Source: Vibrio chagasii (lineage in GTDB: Bacteria; Pseudomonadota; Gammaproteobacteria; Enterobacterales; Vibrionaceae). Taken from it: 64,000 bases of DNA. Every line of letters begins with the position of its first letter. Positions within the stretch are counted from its first letter, which is position 1. Shown piece by piece: positions 1-7,851 of the stretch. The stretch covers positions 248,001-312,000 of the forward strand of contig CP090851.1 of assembly GCA_041879415.1 (NCBI GenBank). The letters are read 5' to 3'. The translations under genes and the position numbers were made by a program. Below the pieces are notes generated by a model that worked only from the letters and a program-made list of their open reading frames with translations, did no database searches and was not told where the DNA came from.

Positions 1-813
1 TCAGTATCAGGTAATGTACCTCAAGGTGCTGGTTTGAGTTCATCGGCGGCACTAGAAGTGGTGATTGGTCAAACGTTCAAGGTGCTTTACAACCTAGAGA
101 TCTCACAAGCAGAAATCGCACTAAACGGCCAGCAAGCCGAGAACGAATTTGTTGGTTGTAACTGCGGCATCATGGACCAAATGATCTCGGCGGAAGGGCA
201 AGCGAATCACGCGATGCTTTTGGATTGCCGTAGCCTAGAAACTCAAGCGGTTTCAATGCCAGAAGACATGGCGGTGGTGATCATCAACTCAAACAAGAAG
301 CGTGGCTTGGTAGACAGTGAATACAACACACGCCGTGAGCAATGTGAAGAAGCCGCTCGTCTGTTTGGTGTTCTAGCCCTGCGTGATGTAACGATTGAGC
401 AGTTTAAAGCGAAAGAGTCTGAATTGGATGAGATGGTTGCTAAGCGTGCTCGTCACGTGATTACCGAGAATGACCGCACGGTGGAAGCGGCTCAAGCTCT
501 GCGCACTCACGATATGAAACGTATGGGTGAGCTCATGGCAGAGTCACATGCGTCAATGCGTGATGACTTTGAAATCACAGTCAAAGAGATCGACGTGTTG
601 GTTGAGATGGTCAAAGAAGTGATTGGCGATCAAGGTGGCGTGCGTATGACGGGCGGCGGTTTCGGTGGCTGTATTGTGGCGTTGGCTCCACCTGCTTTAG
701 TCGATGAAATCAAAGCAACAGTAGAGCAAAAATATCAAGCAGCGACCGGACTAAAAGAATCGATTTATGTGTGCCAAGCGAAAGACGGCGCTGGTCTAGT
801 TGAAGTAATCTAA
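1..813 (+). CDS. galK: galactokinase, C-terminal 271 codons (5' truncated by window edge)
   Basis: Phosphorylates galactose to galactose-1-phosphate with ATP in the Leloir pathway, in the cytoplasm. The frame is open from base 1, and the visible part starts inside the GHMP-kinase ATP-binding motif ([11 protein letters not shown]). The C-terminal GHMP motif ([10 protein letters not shown]) is present near residues 210-225 of the fragment. The E. coli enzyme is about 382 residues, so roughly the first 110 lie outside the window. It is followed by galM in the same direction, as in a galETKM operon, and a GalR-like repressor is encoded convergently. No frameshift is seen. Confidence 0.97.
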   Translation, partial: SVSGNVPQGAGLSSSAALEVVIGQTFKVLYNLEISQAEIALNGQQAENEFVGCNCGIMDQMISAEGQANHAMLLDCRSLETQAVSMPEDMAVVIINSNKKRGLVDSEYNTRREQCEEAARLFGVLALRDVTIEQFKAKESELDEMVAKRARHVITENDRTVEAAQALRTHDMKRMGELMAESHASMRDDFEITVKEIDVLVEMVKEVIGDQGGVRMTGGGFGGCIVALAPPALVDEIKATVEQKYQAATGLKESIYVCQAKDGAGLVEVI

Positions 814-854
814 CCGACAGAGAAAAGGCTTATCAGGCAAAAAGATCATGGTAG

Positions 855-895
855 GCCAAATACTAATGCCTTTACCTTAAGGTAAGGGCTTTATT
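855..895 (+). other. intercistronic hairpin between galK and galM
   Basis: A stem of GCCTTTACC against GGTAAGGGC with loop TTAA lies in the 105-bp galK-galM gap. It lacks a clear U-run (TTTATTA follows), so it looks more like an mRNA-processing or stability hairpin than a strong terminator. Confidence 0.4.
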
Positions 896-918
896 ACTGG
901 CAGCACAAGGAATTTAGA

Positions 919-1998
919 ATGACACAAGCGCAGAGCCTGCATCAATCCATGACAGCAACGCAAGCCTATGATGGCCAGCCCGCTCAGCTTGTCACACTGT
1001 CGAATATACATGGCATGGAAGTGACATTCATGGATATTGGTGCCACATGGTTGAGCTGTATTTTGCCAGTAAAAGGAAACAGTCGAGAAGTGCTATTGGG
1101 TGTGAACTCAATGGAGAATTTCGACAAGCAAGCCAGCTATTTGGGGGCGACAGTTGGTCGTTATGCTAACCGCATTGCTAATGGTCGTTTCAAGATTGAT
1201 GGCAAGACTTATAAGCTGGAAACAAACCAAGCGGGCAACACCTTACATGGTGGTCCGAATGGTTTTGATAAACGTCGTTGGAGTATTACAGAGCAGACTG
1301 AAGCATCGGTTGCGTTTAGCTTAGTGTCAGTTGATGGCGACCAAGGCTTTCCGGGGAAGTTGAACGTGTCGGTTCGATATGAGCTAACCGAAGACAATCG
1401 AGTTTCTCTCGAATACACAGCAACTGCAGATAAAGCAACGCCAGTCAATCTGACCAACCATGCGTACTTCAATCTATTGGGGGCAGAAGCTGGGCACGAC
1501 TGCTTGTCACATATTGTGAGTATCAACGCGTCTCAGTTCTTACCGACGAACTCGGTAGGCATTCCATTAGGTAACCTGAAATCGGTGAAATCAACCAGCT
1601 TTGACTTCAATCAGCCTATGATGATCTCCGAGCGTCTATTGGGGGATGAGCAGCAGAAAGCCGCCAAGGGTTACGATCACTCTTTCTTGTTGGCTGACGG
1701 TTGTAAGGGGACTCAATGTGCTGCGACCGTGACTTCGCCAGATGCGCTCGTCACTTTAAAAGTATTTTCAACCAAACCTGCGATGCAGCTATACACAGGA
1801 AACTGGCTTGGTGGTACACCAAACCGTAGTGGTGGTAGCTATGAAGATTACGCAGGGTTGGCATTAGAAACCCAGTTCTTACCTGACTCTCCTAACCACC
1901 CAGAGTGGAAGCAGGACAGTTGTATTCTCCAGCCTGAACAAGAATACCGCTACCGTACCTGTTACCAGTTTGAATTTTCGGGGGATTCTTCAAACTAG
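919..1998 (+). CDS. galM: aldose 1-epimerase (mutarotase)
   Basis: Interconverts the alpha and beta anomers of galactose and glucose, supplying alpha-galactose to GalK. The 359-residue protein is slightly longer than E. coli GalM (about 346). It carries the family motifs around GATVGRYANRIANGRF, the NTLHGG segment with a conserved histidine, the NLTNHAYFNL motif with the second catalytic histidine, and the C-terminal LALETQFLPDSPN segment with the catalytic glutamate. A good ribosome site (AAGGAA) precedes the ATG. It is the last gene of the gal operon, with a strong terminator about 160 bp after its stop. Confidence 0.96.
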   Translation: MTQAQSLHQSMTATQAYDGQPAQLVTLSNIHGMEVTFMDIGATWLSCILPVKGNSREVLLGVNSMENFDKQASYLGATVGRYANRIANGRFKIDGKTYKLETNQAGNTLHGGPNGFDKRRWSITEQTEASVAFSLVSVDGDQGFPGKLNVSVRYELTEDNRVSLEYTATADKATPVNLTNHAYFNLLGAEAGHDCLSHIVSINASQFLPTNSVGIPLGNLKSVKSTSFDFNQPMMISERLLGDEQQKAAKGYDHSFLLADGCKGTQCAATVTSPDALVTLKVFSTKPAMQLYTGNWLGGTPNRSGGSYEDYAGLALETQFLPDSPNHPEWKQDSCILQPEQEYRYRTCYQFEFSGDSSN

Positions 1999-2156
1999 TA
2001 CGCTCTAGCTCGAAGCGGTGATGCCATTGCTTTTGTTTATTGATGAATAGAGATATGTGACTTGTCATGTGCCTCTGGGGGAGATGAACCAAAGCGGCAC
2101 CTAGCAATCATTTTGTCTAAATAGGAAGTGAGTGTTGGGTACTTGAGTAAGGTAAG

Positions 2157-2195
2157 AAAGCCCTAGCAGAAGTGATTCTGTTAGGGCTTTTTTTT
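2157..2195 (+). terminator. intrinsic terminator of the gal operon
   Basis: A long stem with AAAGCCCTA against TAGGGCTTT, continued by a CAGAA/TTCTG pairing, is followed by eight T. It ends the galM transcript after a 3' untranslated stretch of about 160 nt. Confidence 0.9.
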
Positions 2196-2225
2196 GTTTC
2201 TGAGTGCGTTTTGTCAATCGGTCGC

Positions 2226-3224
2226 TTAGGCTTTTTCTACCGAGTTACGGCGAACCAAAGTAGGAGAGAACATCATAGGCTCTGCCGAAGTTGTTCCCTC
2301 TTTTGCCAAGCTCAAGGCGAGTCGCGTTGCTTTCTCAGCCATCATTTGAATAGGGTAACGAATGGTCGTCAGTTTCGGGTGAACATAGCGGGCAATTAAG
2401 CCATCATCAAAGCCGATGATCGACATGTTATCCGGTGCTTGAATGCCGTTCTCGTCGAGCACAGACAAAGCCCCAGCGGCCATGTAGTCGTTGTAGGCCA
2501 CAATACCGGTGATCGGTAGGGATTTGGTCAGCAGATTGGTCATCGCATACTCGCCGCCATCACTGGTTGGCTGAGCGTGTTCAATATAACTTTCAGATAG
2601 CTCAATGCCGTACTCTTTCAGAGCGGCTTGGTAACCCTCAACACGTTCATTTGCATCTTCAATGCTTGAAGAAGAGGCGATACAGGCAATGTTTTTATGG
2701 CCATGGCGAATCAAATATTCAGTCGCGAGGAATGCGCCTTTCTTGTTATCAAGGAAGATGCAACGTTCGGCAATCTCTTCGATATAGCGGTTGATCAACA
2801 CTAAGCCTTTCACTTCTTTGGCGTAGCCGATCAGCTCTTCATCGGTTAGACCTTTTGAGTGAATCACAAGTGAATCGCAGCGGTTATTGATCAGCAGTTC
2901 AATGGCTTGCTTCTCTTCGTCACGATCATGAGAGCCGTTGCCCACTAAGATGTGTTTACCGTTTTCTCTTGCTACGTTGTCGACCGACTTTACTAGTGTG
3001 CCAAAGAAAGGATCGGAAATATCACCCACGAGTACACCAATGGTATTCGTGCTTTGGCTTACTAGGGCGCGAGCATTGGCGTTAGGACGGTAGCCAAGCT
3101 TAGACATCGCTTTAGTTACTGACTCAATAGAGCTAGCACTCGCCTTGGGGGATTTGTTGATCACTCGAGATACGGTTGCAACAGAAACACCAGCTTCCTT
3201 TGCTACATCTTTGATTGTCGCCAT
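2226..3224 (-). CDS. galR: LacI/GalR-family repressor, probable GalR
   Basis: Probable galactose repressor acting on the adjacent gal operon. The N-terminal LacI-type helix-turn-helix (MATIKDVAKEAGVSVATVSRVINK) is followed by the hinge (YRPNANARAL) and a periplasmic-binding-protein-like effector domain ending near residue 332. The ATG at 3224 is chosen because it begins the canonical MATIKDVA and has GAGG five bases upstream; an in-frame ATG further up adds 17 non-conserved residues. The gene converges with galM and has a LacI-type palindrome upstream. Family is certain; the GalR identity rests on context. Confidence 0.88.
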   Translation of the reverse strand: MATIKDVAKEAGVSVATVSRVINKSPKASASSIESVTKAMSKLGYRPNANARALVSQSTNTIGVLVGDISDPFFGTLVKSVDNVARENGKHILVGNGSHDRDEEKQAIELLINNRCDSLVIHSKGLTDEELIGYAKEVKGLVLINRYIEEIAERCIFLDNKKGAFLATEYLIRHGHKNIACIASSSSIEDANERVEGYQAALKEYGIELSESYIEHAQPTSDGGEYAMTNLLTKSLPITGIVAYNDYMAAGALSVLDENGIQAPDNMSIIGFDDGLIARYVHPKLTTIRYPIQMMAEKATRLALSLAKEGTTSAEPMMFSPTLVRRNSVEKA

Positions 3225-3345
3225 TTTTAACCTCATTTGATTGCTGTGCTTATTTAACACCGACAATGAGAGCAAGGCAATGAAACTCTTATTTTACTTC
3301 TATTATTGAGATCTTTACCGCTTGTAATTATTGGACTTAGTGCTA

Positions 3346-3361
3346 GTGTAAACATTTACAT
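3346..3361. promoter_or_regulatory. GalR-type operator palindrome
   Basis: GTGTAAACATTTACAT closely resembles the GalR/GalS operator consensus (GTGnAAnCGnTTnCAC). It lies about 120 bp upstream of the galR start and 61 bp upstream of ygjH. Autoregulation of galR is the simplest reading. Confidence 0.55.
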
Positions 3362-3418
3362 TTTACTTAATTTTAGTAAATGCTTGATAGGTAAAAAATC
3401 AATCAATATAGGAAGTGA

Positions 3419-3754
<336 letters not shown>

Positions 3755-3767
3755 GTTGTCTATTTGA

Positions 3768-3802
3768 GTCGGTGAGCTCATTATAGGCTCATCGACCTTT
3801 TA
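3768..3802 (+). terminator. probable terminator after ygjH
   Basis: A 10-bp stem (GTCGGTGAGC / GCTCATCGAC, one G-T pair) is followed by CCTTTTAT. The U-tract is modest. Confidence 0.65.
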
Positions 3803-3810
3803 TGCTTTCC

Positions 3811-3831
3811 AAGCCCTAAGCCCTAAGCCCC
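3811..3831. repeat. heptamer tandem repeat (AAGCCCT)n
   Basis: Two exact copies of AAGCCCT and a third differing in the last base (AAGCCCC) lie head to tail between ygjH and the convergent gene. Confidence 0.8.
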
Positions 3832-3895
3832 AAGATTCAAAGCGACCAAAGCTCCAAAATTATTTAAGCTTCAACATCACCTAAATCTTTAAAGG

Positions 3896-4450
3896 TTAGC
3901 CGCGCGCACTCAATATCAAACCATCAATCACGCTGTGGTGGTGCTCAGACACTCCCGCTAGGTTGCCATATTTAGGCTGGTGGCGGTCATTTTCTAATGG
4001 GTGGTGCCAACCTTGTGTGTGTTTGACAAAGTGCGCCGCAAAGCTTTCAGACACCTCTAAGCATCCAGCCATGACGGTATCGACATAGGTCTGAACGATA
4101 GGGCTGTTTTCACAAGGCGCCTCAATTTCGTCTTTCACATAAACCCAAATAGATTGATCTTCTTTGAATTCGGTTTGGCTCTCTATCTGATCGGCTTTTA
4201 ATTCGATTCGGTGATAGCCACGTTCACGACGATCAAACTCAGCAAGCGCTATCTCGTCGACTTCAAGTAAAACACCATTCACTTGCCCTTCGCCAAGGTT
4301 GACGATCAAAGGGGATAACACGTAACTGTCGTCGATTTTACTCCAATGTCGCACTAAGCCATGAACAATTGCTGGGATTGCTTGACCCGTTTGACCGGTA
4401 AGTTGACGAGAAGAAGAGTTGATCAAGCTGCCATAACCAAAAATATACAT
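3896..4450 (-). CDS. gamma-glutamylcyclotransferase-family protein
   Basis: A 184-residue AIG2/GGCT-like protein. The N-terminal MYIFGYGSLINSSS is the characteristic substrate-binding loop (YGSL), and the acidic residue in FDRRERGYHRIEL fits the catalytic glutamate position. Known members release 5-oxoproline from gamma-glutamyl peptides or amines; the substrate here cannot be told from sequence. The ATG at 4450 is chosen because it begins the YGSL domain directly and has AAGGAA upstream; the 20-residue extension further up has no similarity to the fold. Stands alone, convergent with ygjH. Confidence 0.85.
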   Translation of the reverse strand: MYIFGYGSLINSSSRQLTGQTGQAIPAIVHGLVRHWSKIDDSYVLSPLIVNLGEGQVNGVLLEVDEIALAEFDRRERGYHRIELKADQIESQTEFKEDQSIWVYVKDEIEAPCENSPIVQTYVDTVMAGCLEVSESFAAHFVKHTQGWHHPLENDRHQPKYGNLAGVSEHHHSVIDGLILSARG

Positions 4451-4664
4451 CGCGTTCCTTGTCTGAGTTCTGCCATTTAAGTCTAGTCTTACTATATGTG
4501 GCGCAATCATAAAAGTCAGTAAGTTTCTATTTACACCTTTATATGTCCTTATGACTCTTCTAGCTGTGTGGTTTTGACTTTTTTATTGGTCAATGAATCT
4601 TGTGAGTGGTTGTTTTTACTGGCTTTATCTAATTGGCGCGTTTCATGCAATGTGATCTGCATAT

Positions 4665-4682
4665 TGCATCAAGCTTGATGCA
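4665..4682. promoter_or_regulatory. perfect 18-bp palindrome upstream of nnrS
   Basis: TGCATCAAGCTTGATGCA is a perfect inverted repeat ending 57 bp before the nnrS start. It looks like an operator. It shares the GATGCA element with NsrR sites, but in the opposite arrangement (GATGCA arms outward of AAGCTT), so I do not assign a regulator. Confidence 0.5.
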
Positions 4683-4739
4683 CACCAAATTTAGGTTTAG
4701 GTAATACCTTGGCCGCTTATCTGAGAATTAGGAGCGAGT

Positions 4740-5924
4740 TTGTTAAATATCACAGATAAAAGTGTAGAAGACGCGATTCCAGCCTACTTGCGTTTAGGCT
4801 TTCGACCTTTCTTCTTTCTAGGCAGTGTTTATGCCGTAATTGCGATTGTGGCTTGGGTCATCATGTTCCAAAACGGCCAGCCTGAAATTTTAAAAGTGCC
4901 TGCGTTATGGTGGCACGTGCATGAGATGCTATTTGGGTTTTCGATGGCGATTGTTGTTGGCTTTGTGCTGACGGCCGTACAAACTTGGACTGGTGTCAAT
5001 GGCACCAAGCATTATCGATTAGCCGCGCTGGTTGGTTTATGGCTCGCACCTCGAATTCTGTTTTGGACACCGGCACCGCTATGGCTAATTTCGTCGATTG
5101 AAGCGCTATTTTTGGCTTTTGCTGCTTACGAGATTGGCTTTCGAGTGGTGCAATCGAAAGGGTGGAAAAATCTATTCTTCGTCCCACTGTTTGTACTGGC
5201 GATTGTGGCGAACTTTGCGAGTTACGCGACTATCAAGGGTATGCCGCCGTTTCCTTCGTCAGCGGTATGGCAAGCCATGCTATGGTGGTTTACTTTACTG
5301 CTATCTGTAATGGGTGGGCGAGTGATCCCATTCTTTACCGCTCGTCGCTTTAACTTCGAAAAAGCGCAGCCATTAGTGTGGTTGGAATGGTTAGCGAATC
5401 TACCTTTGGTCGGGCTGTTTATCTTGAGCTTCTTCCCTTTGGCCTTTGCTCAAGTGGGCAGTGGATTAATGGTTTTTGCTGGTGTCGCTCAACTGGTACG
5501 CTTCATTCGCTGGAAACCTTGGACAACGCTATCTGAACCTTTGGTGTGGTCGCTGCACGCTGCATATGTGTGTATTCCGCTAAGCTTGCTGTTACGTGGC
5601 TTGTTAGATAATCCATTTGCCAGTCACAACATGCTGCACTTGTTTGCTATTGGTGGTTTGAGCGGGCTTATCTTGGCGATGATTAGCCGCGTGACCATGG
5701 GACACACTGGCCGTGCTATCTACAAAGGACCAAGCATGGCGCTCGCATTCTCTGCAATTTTTGTGGCTGCGCTAGTTCGTAGCTTAGGCGTCACCTTCTT
5801 CCCTGGTTACTTGTTTGAGATGGTGAACATCAGTGCAGGCTTATGGACGCTGGCGTTTGGTCTGTTTGTCTGGAAATTCGGAATGATGTTACTCACGCCA
5901 AGAGTGGATGGTCATCCAGGGTAA
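4740..5924 (+). CDS. nnrS: NnrS family haem- and copper-containing membrane protein
   Basis: A 394-residue polytopic inner-membrane protein of the NnrS family, which protects against nitric-oxide stress (established in Rhodobacter and V. cholerae). About 12 hydrophobic segments cover the length. The conserved LGFRPFF at the N-terminus, WWHVHEMLFGF in the second helix region, GGRVIPFFTARRFNF mid-protein, and HLFAIGGLSGLILAMISRVTMGHTGR in the C-terminal half (with likely metal-ligand histidines) are diagnostic. Translation appears to start at TTG (4740) behind AGGAG; no nearby ATG fits the conserved start. A palindrome upstream suggests dedicated control. Confidence 0.92.
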   Translation: MLNITDKSVEDAIPAYLRLGFRPFFFLGSVYAVIAIVAWVIMFQNGQPEILKVPALWWHVHEMLFGFSMAIVVGFVLTAVQTWTGVNGTKHYRLAALVGLWLAPRILFWTPAPLWLISSIEALFLAFAAYEIGFRVVQSKGWKNLFFVPLFVLAIVANFASYATIKGMPPFPSSAVWQAMLWWFTLLLSVMGGRVIPFFTARRFNFEKAQPLVWLEWLANLPLVGLFILSFFPLAFAQVGSGLMVFAGVAQLVRFIRWKPWTTLSEPLVWSLHAAYVCIPLSLLLRGLLDNPFASHNMLHLFAIGGLSGLILAMISRVTMGHTGRAIYKGPSMALAFSAIFVAALVRSLGVTFFPGYLFEMVNISAGLWTLAFGLFVWKFGMMLLTPRVDGHPG

Positions 5925-5947
5925 ATTGATTTCAGTATCTTGATTAT

Positions 5948-5976
5948 AAAAGGGAAGCATTGAGCTTCCCTTTTTT
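5948..5976. terminator. bidirectional terminator between nnrS and the deaminase gene
   Basis: AAAAGGGAAGC / GCTTCCCTTTT with loop ATTGA gives an 11-bp stem with T-runs in both directions, serving the convergent genes on each side. Confidence 0.88.
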
Positions 5977-5999
5977 GATTGAAATAAACGCTTATCAAC

Positions 6000-7010
6000 T
6001 TATTGAGTGTTCGCGATCAAGTATTGACGTACCTGCGTAATCAGGTCCTCTTTGGCGTGAGGGGAGATGAAACTCGCTTCCACGGCATTAATACTGAACT
6101 GGGCTAATTCTTGATGGGTGACTGAGTGGGCATTGGCAACCGCGAGGAAATTGTCATTCATGTAGCCACCAAAGTAAGCCGGGTCATCGGAATTGATGGT
6201 GACACAGAGCCCTTTTCTCAGTAGCTCGATAATGTTGTGCTGCTCCATAGTATCGAAGACTTTTAGTTTGGTATTCGATAGCGGGCAAACTGTCAGTGGA
6301 ATACGTTTTGCTGCCAACTCTTCTACGAGTTCTGCGTCATCGATACAGCGAACGCCATGATCAATTCGGGTAATACCTAACATGCTCAATGCATCAATAA
6401 TGTTTTGCGCTGGGCCTTCCTCTCCGGCGTGTGCGACAGTCAGAAAGCCTTGGTTGAGCGCTTCTTGGAATACATGTTTAAACTTTTCGGGTGGGTTACC
6501 TTGTTCCGATGAATCTAAACCAACCGCAATGATCTTATCTTTGTACGGCAGAGCCTGTTTGAGTGTCTCGAATGCGCTACCTTCATCCAGGTGACGCAGA
6601 AAGCACATGATCAGTTGGCTACTTATCCCAAGTTCATGAGTTGCTTGGTCGAGTGCTCGAGTGATGCCCGTGATAATAGTGTCGAAGGCGATACCACGCT
6701 CAGTGTGGGTTTGCGGGTCAAAGAAAATCTCAGTGTGAACCACACTGTCTTGTTGGCATTTTAATAGGTAGGCCCAAGTGAGATCGTAAAAGTCTTGTTC
6801 ATGAATCAGTACATTGGCGCCTTGATAATAGATGTCGAGAAAAGACTGTAGGTTATGGAATTGATAGGCATCTCGCACTTGCTCTGGGTTCTCAAAGGGA
6901 ATCGATACGTTATTGCGCTTGGCCAGTTCGAACATCAGTTCGGGCTCCAGTGTGCCCTCAATGTGTAAGTGCAGCTCAACCTTCGGTAAATTTTTGATGA
7001 AGCTATCCAT
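6000..7010 (-). CDS. adenine deaminase of the adenosine-deaminase-like (Aah1/PA0148) type
   Basis: A 336-residue zinc amidohydrolase. Metal and catalytic residues are visible: H14/H16 (ELHLH), H194 with E197 (VAHAGEEG), H218 (IDHGVR) and D275/D276 (NSDDPAYFGG). It is usually annotated adenosine deaminase. However, the FDPQTHTERGI, CFLRHLDE and GLDSSEQGNPPEKF segments match the subgroup typified by Pseudomonas PA0148 and yeast Aah1, which deaminate adenine to hypoxanthine. I therefore favour adenine deaminase (EC 3.5.4.2), which would feed hypoxanthine to salvage. ATG at 7010 has AGGAG upstream. No purine riboswitch was found in its leader, though two palindromes lie in the divergent promoter region. 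Confidence 0.88.
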   Translation of the reverse strand: MDSFIKNLPKVELHLHIEGTLEPELMFELAKRNNVSIPFENPEQVRDAYQFHNLQSFLDIYYQGANVLIHEQDFYDLTWAYLLKCQQDSVVHTEIFFDPQTHTERGIAFDTIITGITRALDQATHELGISSQLIMCFLRHLDEGSAFETLKQALPYKDKIIAVGLDSSEQGNPPEKFKHVFQEALNQGFLTVAHAGEEGPAQNIIDALSMLGITRIDHGVRCIDDAELVEELAAKRIPLTVCPLSNTKLKVFDTMEQHNIIELLRKGLCVTINSDDPAYFGGYMNDNFLAVANAHSVTHQELAQFSINAVEASFISPHAKEDLITQVRQYLIANTQ

Positions 7011-7114
7011 AGCAACTCCTTAGCTATTTTAATTATGGGCGGAGTAGGGGGAGATAATTAATGCCTACCAAGCTAACGGGTTAGACGACTCATTTATCTC
7101 TGTTTGAGCATAGT

Positions 7115-7140
7115 TCATTTCATGGTTGTCGATGAAATGA
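7115..7140 (-). other. inverted repeat in the deaminase leader region
   Basis: A perfect 9-bp inverted repeat, TCATTTCAT / ATGAAATGA, with an 8-nt spacer sits about 105 bp upstream of the deaminase start. No U-run follows on either strand. It may be an operator or a leader hairpin. Confidence 0.4.
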
Positions 7141-7186
7141 GGCTGAAATTGTTAGGGATTAGAGGCTGTTGAGTGCTTAAAAATGA

Positions 7187-7238
7187 GCCGCAAACGATTT
7201 GCAGCACTAGAGTGTGATCCGCTGCAAATATTTGCAGC
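7187..7238. promoter_or_regulatory. tandem LacI/PurR-like palindromes between the deaminase and DUF3622 genes
   Basis: A perfect 18-bp palindrome, GCTGCAAATATTTGCAGC (7221-7238), is preceded by an imperfect relative with the arms GCAAA and TTTGC around CGA (7187-7205). Centres are about 33 bp apart, near three helical turns. The arms match the PurR operator core (GCAAACGTTTGC), but the centre is TA or CGA rather than CG. Confidence 0.45.
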
Positions 7239-7362
7239 AATATTCGTTGATTTGTGCTCTAATACCGCGCTTACCAAGGGATGGTGTTAAAAGATGCTCA
7301 CTTAGATGGAGTTATCAAAGTTGACCGATCCCTTAATGATCTCCCTTAGGAAAAAATAGAAC

Positions 7363-7680
7363 ATGTCTAAGAACAAAAAATTTGATATCCGCCTTACAGA
7401 AAAACGCAACGGCTGGTGTGCAGAGATTACTCGTCAAGTAACGTCTCGCAGCACAACAGTATCTAAGCGTGAGTCTGGTTTCGAAACAGAAGCGCTTGCA
7501 CAAGAGTGGGCTGAGAAAGAGCTAGCATCTTTCATCGCAAACCAAGCTGAACGTAACGAGCGTAAAGCGGAACAACGTAAAGAGCGCGATGAACTACGTC
7601 ACGCTAAAGAGCTTAAAGCTGAGCAAGCACGTGAAGCACGCGCTAAAGCTCGTGCAGAAGAGCAAGAAGACGCTGAGTAA
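7363..7680 (+). CDS. DUF3622 family small charged protein
   Basis: A 105-residue protein of unknown function found in vibrios and relatives. Residues 1-65 form the conserved part (KFDIRLTEKRNGWCAEITRQVTSR, then an AQEWAEKELASF helix). The C-terminal third is an uninterrupted lysine/arginine/glutamate/alanine-rich helix (AERNERKAEQRKER and onward), likely a single coiled or RNA-binding-like helix. The codon usage is highly biased, suggesting strong expression. The leader of about 100 nt after the palindromes is AT-rich, and a 16-bp stem terminator follows. No catalytic motif is visible. Confidence 0.85.
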   Translation: MSKNKKFDIRLTEKRNGWCAEITRQVTSRSTTVSKRESGFETEALAQEWAEKELASFIANQAERNERKAEQRKERDELRHAKELKAEQAREARAKARAEEQEDAE

Positions 7681-7734
7681 TTCGGTGCACGATTAATTTA
7701 TAGGTCCCTTAATTTTAAGATAAGGGAGTTATAA

Positions 7735-7773
7735 AAAAGCCCCAGTATAGTCACCTATATTGGGGCTTTTTCG
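7735..7773 (+). terminator. strong terminator after the DUF3622 gene
   Basis: A stem of about 16 bp (AAAAGCCCCAGTATAG / CTATATTGGGGCTTTT) is followed by further T. A smaller hairpin, CCCTTA / TAAGGG, lies just upstream (7706-7727). Confidence 0.9.
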
Positions 7774-7851
7774 TTTGTGGAGTTCGTTGCTATTTGCTTA
7801 AGAGCGATGGTTTTGGCTTCTCGCTTTTTACATCGCTCTCTCAAGCCTTAA

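Noticed and set aside
7011..7362. Possible adenine riboswitch upstream of the deaminase gene, as known for V. vulnificus add
   Set aside because: The conserved core (GTTTCTACC and flanking P1 sequence) is absent on the relevant strand.
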